Assembly (NCBI RefSeq): GCF_008386395.1
Contig: NZ_CP043761.1
Location: forward strand, 3,844,001 to 3,908,000
Direction: 5' to 3'
Origin: Paenibacillus sp. 37
Lineage (GTDB): Bacteria; Bacillota; Bacilli; Paenibacillales; Paenibacillaceae
DNA: 64,000 bases
The notes under the pieces were generated by a model. The model made no database searches. It saw only the letters and a list, made by a program, of their open reading frames with translations, and was not told the origin of the DNA. Position numbers and translations under genes: made by a program. Shown in pieces: positions 18,043 through 26,421 of the stretch. The first letter of the stretch is position 1; each line of letters opens with the position of its first letter.

Positions 18043-18060
18043 TATGCGATATATTGCATA
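18043..18060 (+). promoter_or_regulatory. Candidate GntR operator
   Basis: TATGCGATATATTGCATA is an 18-bp imperfect palindrome (16 of 18 symmetric) 30 bases before the GntR start codon; a natural site for autoregulation and for control of ilvD downstream. Confidence 0.45.
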
Positions 18061-18089
18061 TAAGAATAATTGTAATGAGGATGAAAACC

Positions 18090-18755
18090 ATGCCAATTCC
18101 TAAAGATTTTTCCTTGCCCGTCCGTATGTCCGCAAAAGAAAGAGCGTTTTCTCAGATTCAGCGATGGATCATTGATGGAACACTGCAACCAGGTGAAAAG
18201 CTTATTGATGCGGAAATGGCTGAATCGCTTGGAGTTAGCCGGACACCGATTCGGGAGGCATTTCAGTTACTCGAAGTTCAAGGCCTCGTGTCTATGCATC
18301 CAGGAAAAGAAACAAAAGTAACGAATATTGAGAAAAACGATATTTTTAAGATGTATTCAACAATGGCCGCTCTTCAAGCTTTAGCTGCTGAAATCACCGC
18401 CCAAATTATTGTTCCAGAACAGATTGAGAAACTAAGATCACTAAATTTGGAATTCGCAAGTTCCATTAAAAATGGGCAAGTTTATCAGGCTATGGAGGTG
18501 GATGAGCAATTTCATAATTATATTGTGGAGCTCTCAGATAATCCTTATGTGGCCACATTTAATACCTCTCTCCAGATTCACATTAGGCGATTTAAATATG
18601 TGTTTTTAAAACAACCTATTACAGCTACACTTGCTTCAGTCGAAGAGCATGATTTGATTATTAAAGCTTTTGAAGGCAAAAATAGTGAGGATGCTCACGT
18701 AATAATGAAACAAAATTTTATTCGACCAATGCAGGAACTGAACGAAATACTTTGA
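18090..18755 (+). CDS. GntR-family regulator, FadR/FCD subgroup
   Basis: About 221 aa. Winged HTH: AFSQIQRWIIDGTLQPGEKLIDAEMAESLGVSRTPIREAFQLLEVQGLV, then an FCD-type all-helical domain (EVDEQFHNYIVELSDNPY, HIRRFKY, EEHDLIIKAF). The frame is open from 18027; ATG 18090 is chosen because GAGG lies nine bases before it and the family begins there. It precedes ilvD by 17 bases, so both are in one operon and the regulator probably answers to a metabolite linked to the DHAD reaction. Confidence 0.85.
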   Translation: MPIPKDFSLPVRMSAKERAFSQIQRWIIDGTLQPGEKLIDAEMAESLGVSRTPIREAFQLLEVQGLVSMHPGKETKVTNIEKNDIFKMYSTMAALQALAAEITAQIIVPEQIEKLRSLNLEFASSIKNGQVYQAMEVDEQFHNYIVELSDNPYVATFNTSLQIHIRRFKYVFLKQPITATLASVEEHDLIIKAFEGKNSEDAHVIMKQNFIRPMQELNEIL

Positions 18756-18772
18756 AATGAGGGGTAAGGGAC

Positions 18773-20464
18773 ATGGAAAACAAAAAAGATCTTCGTATTC
18801 GAAGTAAAGTGATCAGTGAAGGTGCTAACCGGGTTCCGAACAGAGCGATGCTGCGTGCAGTTGGTTTTCAAGATGAGGATTTTAAAAAGCCAATGATCGG
18901 AATAGCGAGTACGTGGAGTGAAGTAACACCGTGTAATATGCACATCAATGATTTAGCGGTGCAAGCTAAGCAGGGTGCACGTAATAACGGCGGTGCTCCA
19001 CTAATTTTTAATACAATTACCGTGTCAGATGGGATCTCCATGGGGCACGGCGGGATGTTGTTCTCACTACCAAGTCGAGAAGCTATAGCTGATTCGATTG
19101 AAATTGTAACCGGAGCAGAGCGTTTTGACGGCGTGGTTGCGATCGGTGGGTGTGACAAGAATACGCCTGCATGTCTGATGGCTATTGGACGGATGAACAT
19201 TCCTTCCGTTTATGTATATGGAGGAACCATTCAACCGGGTAATCTCGATGGTAAAAATGTAGATATCGTTTCGGCTTTTGAAGCCGTGGGTCAATATCAA
19301 GATGGGAAAATAACAGATGAACAGCTGCATAAGGTCGAATGTAGCGTTTGTCCAGGTCCAGGGGCTTGTGGCGGCATGTATACCGCTAATACGATGGCGG
19401 CAGCTGCAGAAGCAATGGGCATGTGTTTACCTGGTTCTTCTTCAACATCAGCCATTTCAGCCGATAAAGCATTGGAATGCGAAGCAGCTGGTAAGCAGGT
19501 CATCTCACTTCTTGAACAGGAAATCTACCCAAGAGACATTATGACGAAGAAAGCATTTGAGAATGCGATCACGGTTGTTATGGCTCTAGGCGGGTCAACC
19601 AATGCGTTTCTCCATCTGCTAGCGATTGCGCACTCGGTTGAAGTAGATCTAACCCTGGATGATTTTGAGCGTATTCGTTTGCGTGTTCCTCATTTGGCGG
19701 ATCTGAAGCCAAGTGGTCAATATGTCATGCAGGACTTGAATGATATTGGTGGTGTTTCCGGGGTAATGAAGCTATTGCTTGCTGAGGGTTTACTTCATGG
19801 GGATTGCCTCACCGTAACAGGTAAAACGTTAGCGGAGAATTTAGCGGAATCTGCTCCACTTGAAAATGACCAAGAGATTATACGACCGCTCAATAATCCA
19901 CTTAAGCCAAATGGACCACTGGTTGTACTTCGAGGAAATCTCGCCCCTGAAGGCGCTGTTGCGAAAATGTCAGGCATGAAGATCCAACAGTTCTCTGGCC
20001 CGACTAAGGTGTATGATAGTGAAGATGAGGCGACAGTAGCGATTATGAATGATGAAATTAAAGAAGGAGACGTCGTGGTCATACGCTATTGTGGTCCGAA
20101 GGGTGGACCGGGTATGCCTGAGATGCTTTCCGTTACAGCACTCATCGTAGGAAAGGGGCTCGGCGGGAAAGTAGCTCTCATCACAGATGGTAGATTCTCT
20201 GGGGGATCGCATGGATTTGTAGTCGGCCATGTATCACCTGAAGCACAAGTAGGTGGACCGATCTCGTTGCTTAGAAATGGGGATATTATTACCATCGATA
20301 GCGACATTCAGGAGATGAAGGTTGAGTTATCAGAAGAAGAGTTAGTTGCTAGAGCACAAGCTTGGGTACAACCGCCACTGAAAGTGAAATCCGGTGTACT
20401 CGCCAAATATGCTAAATTAGTTTCCTCCGCTTCCAAAGGGGCAGTAACCGATTTGATGGAATAA
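18773..20464 (+). CDS. ilvD: Dihydroxy-acid dehydratase
   Basis: Dehydrates 2,3-dihydroxy acids to 2-keto acids in valine, leucine and isoleucine synthesis; Fe-S enzyme of the IlvD/Edd family. 563 aa, normal length. Landmarks: [66 protein letters not shown] (cluster Cys residues), PGSSSTSAI, and [14 protein letters not shown] near the C-terminus. ATG 18773 follows GAGGGGTAAGGG. It lies outside any ilv/leu cluster and directly behind a GntR regulator, so it may be a second copy serving sugar-acid or branched-chain metabolism. Confidence 0.94.
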   Translation: MENKKDLRIRSKVISEGANRVPNRAMLRAVGFQDEDFKKPMIGIASTWSEVTPCNMHINDLAVQAKQGARNNGGAPLIFNTITVSDGISMGHGGMLFSLPSREAIADSIEIVTGAERFDGVVAIGGCDKNTPACLMAIGRMNIPSVYVYGGTIQPGNLDGKNVDIVSAFEAVGQYQDGKITDEQLHKVECSVCPGPGACGGMYTANTMAAAAEAMGMCLPGSSSTSAISADKALECEAAGKQVISLLEQEIYPRDIMTKKAFENAITVVMALGGSTNAFLHLLAIAHSVEVDLTLDDFERIRLRVPHLADLKPSGQYVMQDLNDIGGVSGVMKLLLAEGLLHGDCLTVTGKTLAENLAESAPLENDQEIIRPLNNPLKPNGPLVVLRGNLAPEGAVAKMSGMKIQQFSGPTKVYDSEDEATVAIMNDEIKEGDVVVIRYCGPKGGPGMPEMLSVTALIVGKGLGGKVALITDGRFSGGSHGFVVGHVSPEAQVGGPISLLRNGDIITIDSDIQEMKVELSEEELVARAQAWVQPPLKVKSGVLAKYAKLVSSASKGAVTDLME

Positions 20465-20504
20465 ACCAAATACAATCGATAAATTTTAATGAGTACTTCT
20501 TCAA

Positions 20505-20532
20505 GTCGCTCCGCTATGCGGGGCGTCTTTTT
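20505..20532 (+). terminator. Terminator of gntR-ilvD
   Basis: GTCGCTCCGC (20505-20514) / GCGGGGCGTC (20518-20527) with loop TAT and a T run. Confidence 0.75.
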
Positions 20533-20679
20533 GTTACTATCTATCACATGAACGATATAGATATTGCGATTGAAAACAGAGTTCATTATGGATAGGAGAC
20601 AATGTTGAGAAGGTTATTGGAAGGCTGAACCTTGAGGATTTATTAATGCTGGCAAATATGTAGTTATTCAACCTAAAGT

Positions 20680-20711
20680 AAAGGAGCTTTTGTTAGAAAA
20701 AGCTCTTTTTT
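20680..20711 (+). terminator. Terminator-like hairpin with no gene before it
   Basis: AAAGGAGCTTTT (20680-20691) pairs with AAAAGCTCTTTT (20698-20709), T-rich. The stretch 20533-20679 has only very short frames, perhaps the remains of a lost gene. Confidence 0.55.
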
Positions 20712-20725
20712 AATTTAAATGTACT

Positions 20726-21220
20726 TTGATAATTTTAAAATTGCATGGTTTAATCATTCACACAAAGTTGGCAGAGAAAGAAGATATCAGAGTTCTGCTT
20801 GATGTAAGAAATAACAAGGACTTATTTACCACGTATTTGAACCAACAAGAAAAAAAGGAAGTGTATCTCCTAGTTGCTGAAATGGATAGATCAACAATTT
20901 TGGGGTTCGGTCTTCTAAAACTTAGTAGTTACGTATCTCCCAAATTGAGTGACTTATATGTAAATGAAAATTATCGTGGCAGTGGTATTGGTTCGAGTTT
21001 AATTAGACATCATGAAAAACTTGCAAAGAAACTCGGCTATTCTGAAATATTCGTTGGTGTTGACCCAATTGGGAATCCAAAAATGATAAAGCTTATAACT
21101 AAGCTTGGATATAAAAGAATTACTGAACCATACTCAAGAACAGCTCTATTCCACAATGAAGACGGGACAACGTATGAGAAAACTTATACAAGGGTTGATT
21201 TGAAGAGGTCATTGAACTAA
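20726..21220 (+). CDS. GNAT-family N-acetyltransferase
   Basis: Up to 164 aa. Core GNAT motif A: LSDLYVNENYRGSGIGSSLIRHHEKLAKKLGYSEIFVGV, then NPKMIKLITKLGYKRI. The 5' end is unclear: TTG 20726 and TTG 20741 lack a ribosome site and no in-frame ATG precedes LAEKEDIRVLLDVR, where homology begins. The gene may use TTG or may have lost its start. The acceptor is unknown. The stop codon lies inside a hairpin (21215-21235). Confidence 0.7.
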   Translation: MIILKLHGLIIHTKLAEKEDIRVLLDVRNNKDLFTTYLNQQEKKEVYLLVAEMDRSTILGFGLLKLSSYVSPKLSDLYVNENYRGSGIGSSLIRHHEKLAKKLGYSEIFVGVDPIGNPKMIKLITKLGYKRITEPYSRTALFHNEDGTTYEKTYTRVDLKRSLN

Positions 21221-21282
21221 CGGGGAACGTTAGTTCAATAAAACCAAAGAAGCAGGGTAAACCAAATGCGAGCATTTGGTTT
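21215..21282 (+). repeat. Two hairpins overlapping the GNAT stop codon
   Basis: AACTAACG (21215-21222) / CGTTAGTT (21228-21235), loop GGGAA, contains the TAA stop; AAACCAAATGC (21259-21269) / GCATTTGGTTT (21272-21282) follows. The TAACGGGGAACGTTAGTT core resembles 34615-34631. They probably end the transcript. Confidence 0.55.
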
Positions 21283-21384
21283 ATATTTCCAGTATAATGA
21301 AATGGGCGGAAATTGTACATTTTTTCGGGGGAAGATCTTTAGTATGTGTATAGGAAAAAACAATAGGGACTTATACAATAGAGA

Positions 21385-21399
21385 TTGTAAACGCTTGCT
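21385..21399 (+). promoter_or_regulatory. Catabolite-responsive element (cre)
   Basis: TTGTAAACGCTTGCT fits the CcpA cre consensus WTGNAANCGNWNNCW at every fixed position. It lies about 250 bases before the GH43 gene at 21650. Confidence 0.6.
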
Positions 21400-21409
21400 T
21401 TGAATTCTG

Positions 21410-21649
21410 AGGATCCAATCACTGAATTACCGTAATCCCGTAATCGCCGGATATTTGAGCGCTATTCCTGGGCCAAGCGCGGGAATGCCTACATGCTGGA
21501 CGATGAGGTGCCTCCCGTGTTCGCGTGCCTCAGCAAGCGGCTTCACCCGGCGTCTGCTCGGGACTGCGTGCCTCGAGCAACGGTACAGAGAACGCCAGCT
21601 CTGCTTATTATGAAGGATTCTATTATTCCAATACTAAAGGAGATGCCTT
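21410..21649 (+). other. GC-rich stretch with unexplained open frame before the GH43 gene
   Basis: Base composition jumps from AT-rich (up to about 21405) to clearly GC-rich for about 190 bases. One + frame is open from 21435 past the GH43 start (RIFERYSWAKRGNAYMLDD and on) but has no start codon or family I recognise. Ribosome site AAAGGAGA precedes ATG 21650. Possibly leftover coding DNA brought in with the GH43 gene. Confidence 0.3.
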
Positions 21650-22645
21650 ATGAATCAACAACAACTACCTAAGCCACACCAGCCGCTCGTAACCCACATC
21701 TTCACTGCGGACCCGTCCGTCCATGTCTACGAAGGCAAAATCTACATCTATCCTTCCCATGACCTCGATCATGACGAGCCGAGCAACGATAACGGCGACC
21801 AGTATAAAATGGAAGACTATCATGTCCTCTCGATGAACAACTTCGATTCTCCGGTGGTTGATCACGGCGAAGCGTTGCATCTGAGAGATATTCCGTGGGC
21901 CTCCAAGCAACTCTGGGCACCGGATGCCGCTTATAAGAACAATACCTATTACTTGTTCTTCCCGGCACGGGATCATGACGGCATCTTCCGTCTGGGTGTG
22001 GCAACATCAGAGTCTCCGGCAGGCCCGTTCACGCCGCAGCCGAATTATATGGAAGGCAGCTTCAGTATCGATCCGGCCGTACTGGTGGATGAAGACAATC
22101 AGTCATACATCTATTTCGGCGGACTCTGGGGCGGCCAGCTGGAGAAATGGCAGACCGGCAGCTTCGTGCCAGATGCAGAAGGACCTGCTCCTGACCAGCC
22201 GGCGCTTGGACCGCAAGTTGCACTGCTTAGCGACGACATGCTGTCCTTCCAGGGCAAGCCTTCCGAGATATCGATTGTCGATGAAGACGGAAATCCGATT
22301 CTGGCCGGGGATGAGGAACGAAGATATTTTGAAGGCCCATGGGTGCATAAATATAACGGCTATTACTACCTGTCCTACTCTACAGGAACCACGCATAAGC
22401 TCGTATATGCGATCGGCAAGAACCCGATGGGACCATTCACGTTCAAGGGCGAGATTCTCTCTCCGGTTATCGGCTGGACAACCCACCACTCCATAGTGCA
22501 AGTTGAAGACAAGTGGTATCTGTTCTATCACGACAGTTCCCTATCGGAAGGTGTCAACCACAAGCGCTGCGTTAAATATTCCGAGCTGAAATACAACGAA
22601 GACGGAACGATCCAGAAGATCAATCCTTATCCGGATGCCGAGTAA
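21650..22645 (+). CDS. Glycoside hydrolase family 43 (arabinofuranosidase/xylosidase-like)
   Basis: 331 aa five-bladed beta-propeller enzyme without signal peptide, so cytoplasmic. Catalytic triad candidates: general base Asp21 in FTADPSVHV, pKa-modulating Asp in GSFSIDPAVLVD, and acid Glu in RYFEGPWVHKYNGYYYLSYS. Relatives cleave alpha-L-arabinofuranosyl or beta-xylosyl ends; the exact linkage is not readable. More GC-rich than the genes before it. Stands alone with a cre upstream and a strong terminator downstream. Confidence 0.9.
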   Translation: MNQQQLPKPHQPLVTHIFTADPSVHVYEGKIYIYPSHDLDHDEPSNDNGDQYKMEDYHVLSMNNFDSPVVDHGEALHLRDIPWASKQLWAPDAAYKNNTYYLFFPARDHDGIFRLGVATSESPAGPFTPQPNYMEGSFSIDPAVLVDEDNQSYIYFGGLWGGQLEKWQTGSFVPDAEGPAPDQPALGPQVALLSDDMLSFQGKPSEISIVDEDGNPILAGDEERRYFEGPWVHKYNGYYYLSYSTGTTHKLVYAIGKNPMGPFTFKGEILSPVIGWTTHHSIVQVEDKWYLFYHDSSLSEGVNHKRCVKYSELKYNEDGTIQKINPYPDAE

Positions 22646-22698
22646 GCTGGAAGGGTTAGCGGAAACAGATAAGATTACAAGATAAGGCATAACATGAG

Positions 22699-22724
22699 GC
22701 AGCTCCTGGCGGGGCTGCTTTTTT
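22699..22724 (+). terminator. Terminator of the GH43 gene
   Basis: GCAGCTCC (22699-22706) / GGGGCTGC (22711-22718), loop TGGC, then six T's. Confidence 0.8.
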
Positions 22725-22858
22725 GATAGGAGGATCAGTTGTGTCACTCAAACTTGTGAAAATTTCTGTTGAACAAAGAATATTTTTACTATGACACTAT
22801 GTGTAGAACAGTAGAAAATGATTCTTTCTATTGAGGACCATTACCATTAATCATAAGA

Positions 22859-22969
22859 GATCACGGAGTCATGGAAGAAGGAAACGTTAGGCGCTCCGAT
22901 GTAGGGACACTACAAGGCGGCGTCATCTCACCCCTGTTGGCGATTCGAATCAAGCTAAGGGGTGCATGA
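22859..22969 (+). mobile_element. Scrap of a group II intron reverse transcriptase
   Basis: The frame GAT 22859 to TGA 22967-22969 reads GVMEEGNVRRSDVGTLQGG then VISPLLA, the diagnostic GTPQGGVISPLLANIYL motif region of group II intron RTs, preceded by the usual AGVMEEG. Only about 30 codons remain; no YxDD segment or intron ends are seen. Confidence 0.6.
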
Positions 22970-23023
22970 AACGGGTAAATAAGGTATAGTGATGGATGGA
23001 AAAATAGAGTGGAGGAGTTAACC

Positions 23024-23962
23024 ATGGTCAAACAACGCAAGATTTTATTAACTGTAACCGTATTGTACACATTGCTTGTTCTTTATTTTATGTTCTTCGC
23101 TTTCGGCAGAGGAGAGGATTTGGAGAACATTACCCAATATACCTTTATTTTCATGCCCGAGAACTTCCTTAAGTTGCCGTCTCCATTTGATCTTCTGCAT
23201 CCCAGCCTCATGAGTATGGTGGGTTTCGGGAACACTATTGCGTTTATTCCTTTCGGTATATTGATTCCATGGCTGTACCGGGTCAGCTTCGTCCGGTTCA
23301 TCACCTTATTCTTCATCGCGATTCTTGTGCTGGAAACGATCCAGGCCCTTACATTCCTGGGCAGCTTCGATATCAACGACGCTCTTCAGAATTCGATTGG
23401 AGCAGCCCTCGGTTTTGGGGCGTACAAGCTTGGTTTCCGTTACCGGAGCCTCGGGCGCAATCTGGTGGCAACGGCTATATCGGGTATGATTCTTTTTATA
23501 GCTTTATGGGGATTAGGGGCGGCGGTAGACAAAATAACAACAAAAGTAGAGGGCCCGTTTGTGGCGATCAATGACTGGACGGATACTTCGGGCCATTCAT
23601 CCGCTGGAGACAAGCCGGACAGCATCCTAATCAACGGACAGAAGGTACCGCTTCGCTATAACCTATATGGTGCTGAAGACGGAGATTCCAGAACGTTCAC
23701 GTACAAGTCTGAGGGACAGACGATTTTCTCCTTCGATTACGGATGCCCCGAACCAACGGATTATTCTGGTAGTATCAGTGTTACTCGGGATGGCAATGAA
23801 ATATTGACCGGCTCTGGAGAAGATCAGCAGAGTAATCCCGATCTATTTCCGTCGCTATTCAAAATCCCGCTTGAGCCGGGCGATGAGCTGAAGATCACGA
23901 TTAAGGGCGACATGAAAGCATGGGATGTCGGGTATACGCGGATGCAGTATTTCTGGAACTGA
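23024..23962 (+). CDS. VanZ-family membrane protein with extracytoplasmic domain
   Basis: 312 aa. VanZ core with four to five membrane segments and the motif MVGFGNTIAFIPFGILIPWL, then LETIQALTFLGSFDINDALQNSIGAALGF. After a last membrane helix near residue 165 comes a roughly 140-residue beta-rich domain probably outside the cell. VanZ itself gives low-level teicoplanin resistance, but most family members have no assigned role. ATG 23024 is preferred (GGAGGA at good distance) over 23009. Confidence 0.85.
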   Translation: MVKQRKILLTVTVLYTLLVLYFMFFAFGRGEDLENITQYTFIFMPENFLKLPSPFDLLHPSLMSMVGFGNTIAFIPFGILIPWLYRVSFVRFITLFFIAILVLETIQALTFLGSFDINDALQNSIGAALGFGAYKLGFRYRSLGRNLVATAISGMILFIALWGLGAAVDKITTKVEGPFVAINDWTDTSGHSSAGDKPDSILINGQKVPLRYNLYGAEDGDSRTFTYKSEGQTIFSFDYGCPEPTDYSGSISVTRDGNEILTGSGEDQQSNPDLFPSLFKIPLEPGDELKITIKGDMKAWDVGYTRMQYFWN

Positions 23963-24007
23963 GTGCTTAAAGGGACTTCGCCCCATTTTATCATGAATTA
24001 CACCTCG

Positions 24008-24032
24008 CGCTTGGGTTTTCAAGCGTTTTTTT
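24008..24032 (+). terminator. Terminator of the VanZ-family gene
   Basis: CGCTTG (24008-24013) / CAAGCG (24020-24025), then seven T's. Confidence 0.8.
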
Positions 24033-24056
24033 GCTTTTGAGATCGGGATTTTTCAG

Positions 24057-24103
24057 AAGGGGCTGTCCAAAAAGTCAGTAAAACGACCATTGGGCTGCCC
24101 CTT
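24057..24103. repeat. IS-end-like hairpin
   Basis: AAGGGGC (24057-24063) and GCCCCTT (24097-24103) flank CTGTCCAAAAAGTCAGT. The GGGGCTGTCCMAAAAGTCA string is common at transposase gene ends of IS elements in Firmicutes; no transposase is present, so it is a scrap or a terminator. Confidence 0.35.
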
Positions 24104-24292
24104 TATGATGGTATGTAAAAAATAGGAACAAAAATCGCAGGACCGACTCGCTGAGGTTTAGTATAGATAACTCCGGATCAGTAGTAGTTCTTTAGTATAA
24201 GCACATTAAGGATTATGACTTGCCTCCTAACTGGCAAGAAATTATTAAAACTCGTTAAACTAACGGTAAACAATAGCTAATAAAACCAATCT

Positions 24293-24565
24293 TCATTTTA
24301 AAATCCACTTATATACAAGCGTATAGAACTTGTACCAATTACCGATAAGGACAAAACAAAATCCGATTAACCAATTAAAGCCAGTCGGCAAGTCTGGAAC
24401 ACATTTATAAGATGTATTGAGAAGAAGAGAAAAAATAATGACCAGACAAGACTTTGGCAAAATCATATTAAGAATGCGAAGACCTAAAGCGGTTTTAGTA
24501 AGGTGATAGCTCGCAAATAAGGCTCCGATAATCCTCCCTAATTGATTGTCCCATAACTTGACTAC
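24293..24565 (-). pseudogene. Membrane protein, C-terminal fragment without start
   Basis: On the - strand a 90-codon frame with no usable start ends at TGA (24293-24295). It reads LGRIIGALFASYHLTKTALG, ILPKSCLVIIFSLLLN, then GFNWLIGFCFVLIGNWYKFY and WILK: two plausible membrane helices and a basic tail, unlike random AT-rich DNA. The family is not recognised. Outside this frame, 24104-24773 shows only a CTAACGG repeat fragment (24254-24287) and the promoter region of the next gene. Confidence 0.4.
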
Positions 24566-24773
24566 AAGCTACGAGTCCCATCGAAGTATCTGAGAAACAA
24601 CCATTTAGTATAAGTTGTGCTTGTGCTCCAGGGAGCTACAACGTTATCACGAGATCTGAATCTCTCGTTCAGCAATGTATACAAACTTCATAAATTCATT
24701 CGTTTTTATACCACTCCTTCTTCATTTGAGTCCTGTAGTATGACTTACATCGGGATAACGAAGGAGCAAAAGA

Positions 24774-25736
24774 ATGAAGAAAACGATGATGTTAACTTTA
24801 CTCATAATCATAACGGCAGGAATGATCTGGTGCAGCTGGGGGCTTGTTAGGACAGATCAGAATCACCCGGACTCTGCAGCTGGCACCAGCGGCTGGCAGG
24901 AAAACAGGCTTATTGCACATGCATTTGGTGGAGTTGACGGTGCTAACTATACCAATTCTTATGAGGCATTTATAACCAATTACAATAGAGGGTACCGTTT
25001 GTTCGAGGTTGATCTTGTGCAGACGACGGATGGGAAGCTTGTAGCCAGACATGATTGGTCGCAGAAGCTACAGCCGGACTTGGCCGCTCATCGCGGACAA
25101 AACGTAACAAAGCTTCAGTTTGCAAACTCGCTTATTATGGGAAGATTCCACCCTCTTACCCTGCCGGACATATTGCACCTGATGAAACAATATCCTGATT
25201 TCGACTTAATTGTGGACACGAAAGCAGGCAGCAAAGAGCAAATTCAGCAGCAGTTTGCGCATCTAGTCAATGAGGTTCGACGTACGGATCCTGCACTGCT
25301 CAACCGGGTTATACCTGAAATCTTCAGCCCGGAAATGTATGACACGGTTATGGGAATCCACCCCTTTCCAAACAAAATATATTCACTTTACAAAACTGGC
25401 GCCTCCGCCGAAAGTATTGTAGAATTCGTAAGGGACAAACAACTGACAGCCGTTGCCATGCCTGCATACCGCGTGTATCTAAACCCCAATTTAGTTCCAG
25501 CACTGAATAAGTTTGGGGTAAAAAGTTATGTTCATACTGTCAACAGCAGACCGGTAATGCAGATTCTGTCCAGGTTTGGGGTACATGGGTTTTACACGGA
25601 TCAGGAAGAATCACCAGAGGAGCTGATGCTTGCAGACGCTCCCCCCGGCCATGTTGAATTTTCGGGATACATGAGTTCCGGATTAGCAAGTATAAGAAAT
25701 ATCGTGATGAAGGTGAGAAATAATGGCTATCAATAA
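24774..25736 (+). CDS. Membrane-anchored glycerophosphodiester phosphodiesterase-like protein
   Basis: 320 aa with an N-terminal signal anchor (MLTLLIIITAGMIWCSWGL). GDPD pattern: HAFGG...NYTNSYEAF, FEVDLVQTTDGKLVARHDW, LIVDTK, and a C-terminal HTVN ... GVHGFYTD. It would hydrolyse glycerophosphodiesters, or a related phosphodiester on the outer face, in a TIM barrel. The stop overlaps the response regulator start by 14 bases, so it is the first gene of a three-gene operon, and its substrate may be linked to the signal sensed. Ribosome site GAAGGAG before ATG 24774. Confidence 0.82.
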   Translation: MKKTMMLTLLIIITAGMIWCSWGLVRTDQNHPDSAAGTSGWQENRLIAHAFGGVDGANYTNSYEAFITNYNRGYRLFEVDLVQTTDGKLVARHDWSQKLQPDLAAHRGQNVTKLQFANSLIMGRFHPLTLPDILHLMKQYPDFDLIVDTKAGSKEQIQQQFAHLVNEVRRTDPALLNRVIPEIFSPEMYDTVMGIHPFPNKIYSLYKTGASAESIVEFVRDKQLTAVAMPAYRVYLNPNLVPALNKFGVKSYVHTVNSRPVMQILSRFGVHGFYTDQEESPEELMLADAPPGHVEFSGYMSSGLASIRNIVMKVRNNGYQ

Positions 25737-26421
25737 CATTCTTGTTGTAGACGATGAACCGGAAATTCGAGAAGCGCTCGTTATTTATTTGAAAAGCGAA
25801 GAAGTGGATGTATTAACTGCCTCTAACGGATTGGAGGCGCTGGAAATTCTTGAACAAGAAACCATTCATCTTATTATTATGGACAACATGATGCCGCAGC
25901 TCGATGGAATTAAAACGACATTTAAAATTCGTGAAAACAAAAATATACCGATCATTATGCTTTCTGCCAAGTCAGAAGATAGCGACAAGATTTTGGGACT
26001 CAACGTGGGCGCTGATGACTATATAACGAAGCCGTTCAATCCTCTAGAGCTGATTGCCAGAGTCCGATCTCAACTGCGCCGGTTTACGAATTTAGGTTCC
26101 TTCCAGTCAAACGGGGATGAGCTCATTCAAGTAAGGGGACTCGTGCTGAACAAAAGCTCGAAGACTGTTGAGATAGATGGAGAGGACGTCAGATTGACCC
26201 CGAAAGAATACAAAATTTTGGAGCTGCTGATGGAGAACAAGGGTAGAGTTTTCTCGATTGAAGAGATTTATGAGCGCGTGTGGAATGAACTGATCTTCAC
26301 TTCAGAGAATACGGTTGCCGTACATGTGAGAAACATCCGTGAAAAAATTGAAATCAATCCCAAAGACCCAAAATATTTAAAGGTGGTATGGGGAATTGGA
26401 TACAAAATCGAGAAAAAATAA
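25723..26421 (+). CDS. OmpR/PhoB-family response regulator
   Basis: 232 aa. Receiver domain (residues 1-115): ILVVDDEPEIRE, phospho-acceptor Asp in HLIIMDNMMPQLDG, MLSAKSE, YITKPFNPLEL. Winged-helix DNA-binding domain (about 135-230): LTPKEYKILELLMENKGRVFSIEEIYERVW, VAVHVRNIREKIE, VWGIGYKIEK. Overlaps both neighbours, which argues for coupled translation with the GDPD gene and the kinase. Confidence 0.93.
   Translation: MAINNILVVDDEPEIREALVIYLKSEEVDVLTASNGLEALEILEQETIHLIIMDNMMPQLDGIKTTFKIRENKNIPIIMLSAKSEDSDKILGLNVGADDYITKPFNPLELIARVRSQLRRFTNLGSFQSNGDELIQVRGLVLNKSSKTVEIDGEDVRLTPKEYKILELLMENKGRVFSIEEIYERVWNELIFTSENTVAVHVRNIREKIEINPKDPKYLKVVWGIGYKIEKK

Noticed and set aside
24057..24103. Complete insertion sequence
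   Set aside because: Only one short IS-end-like hairpin is present, with no transposase frame or second end.
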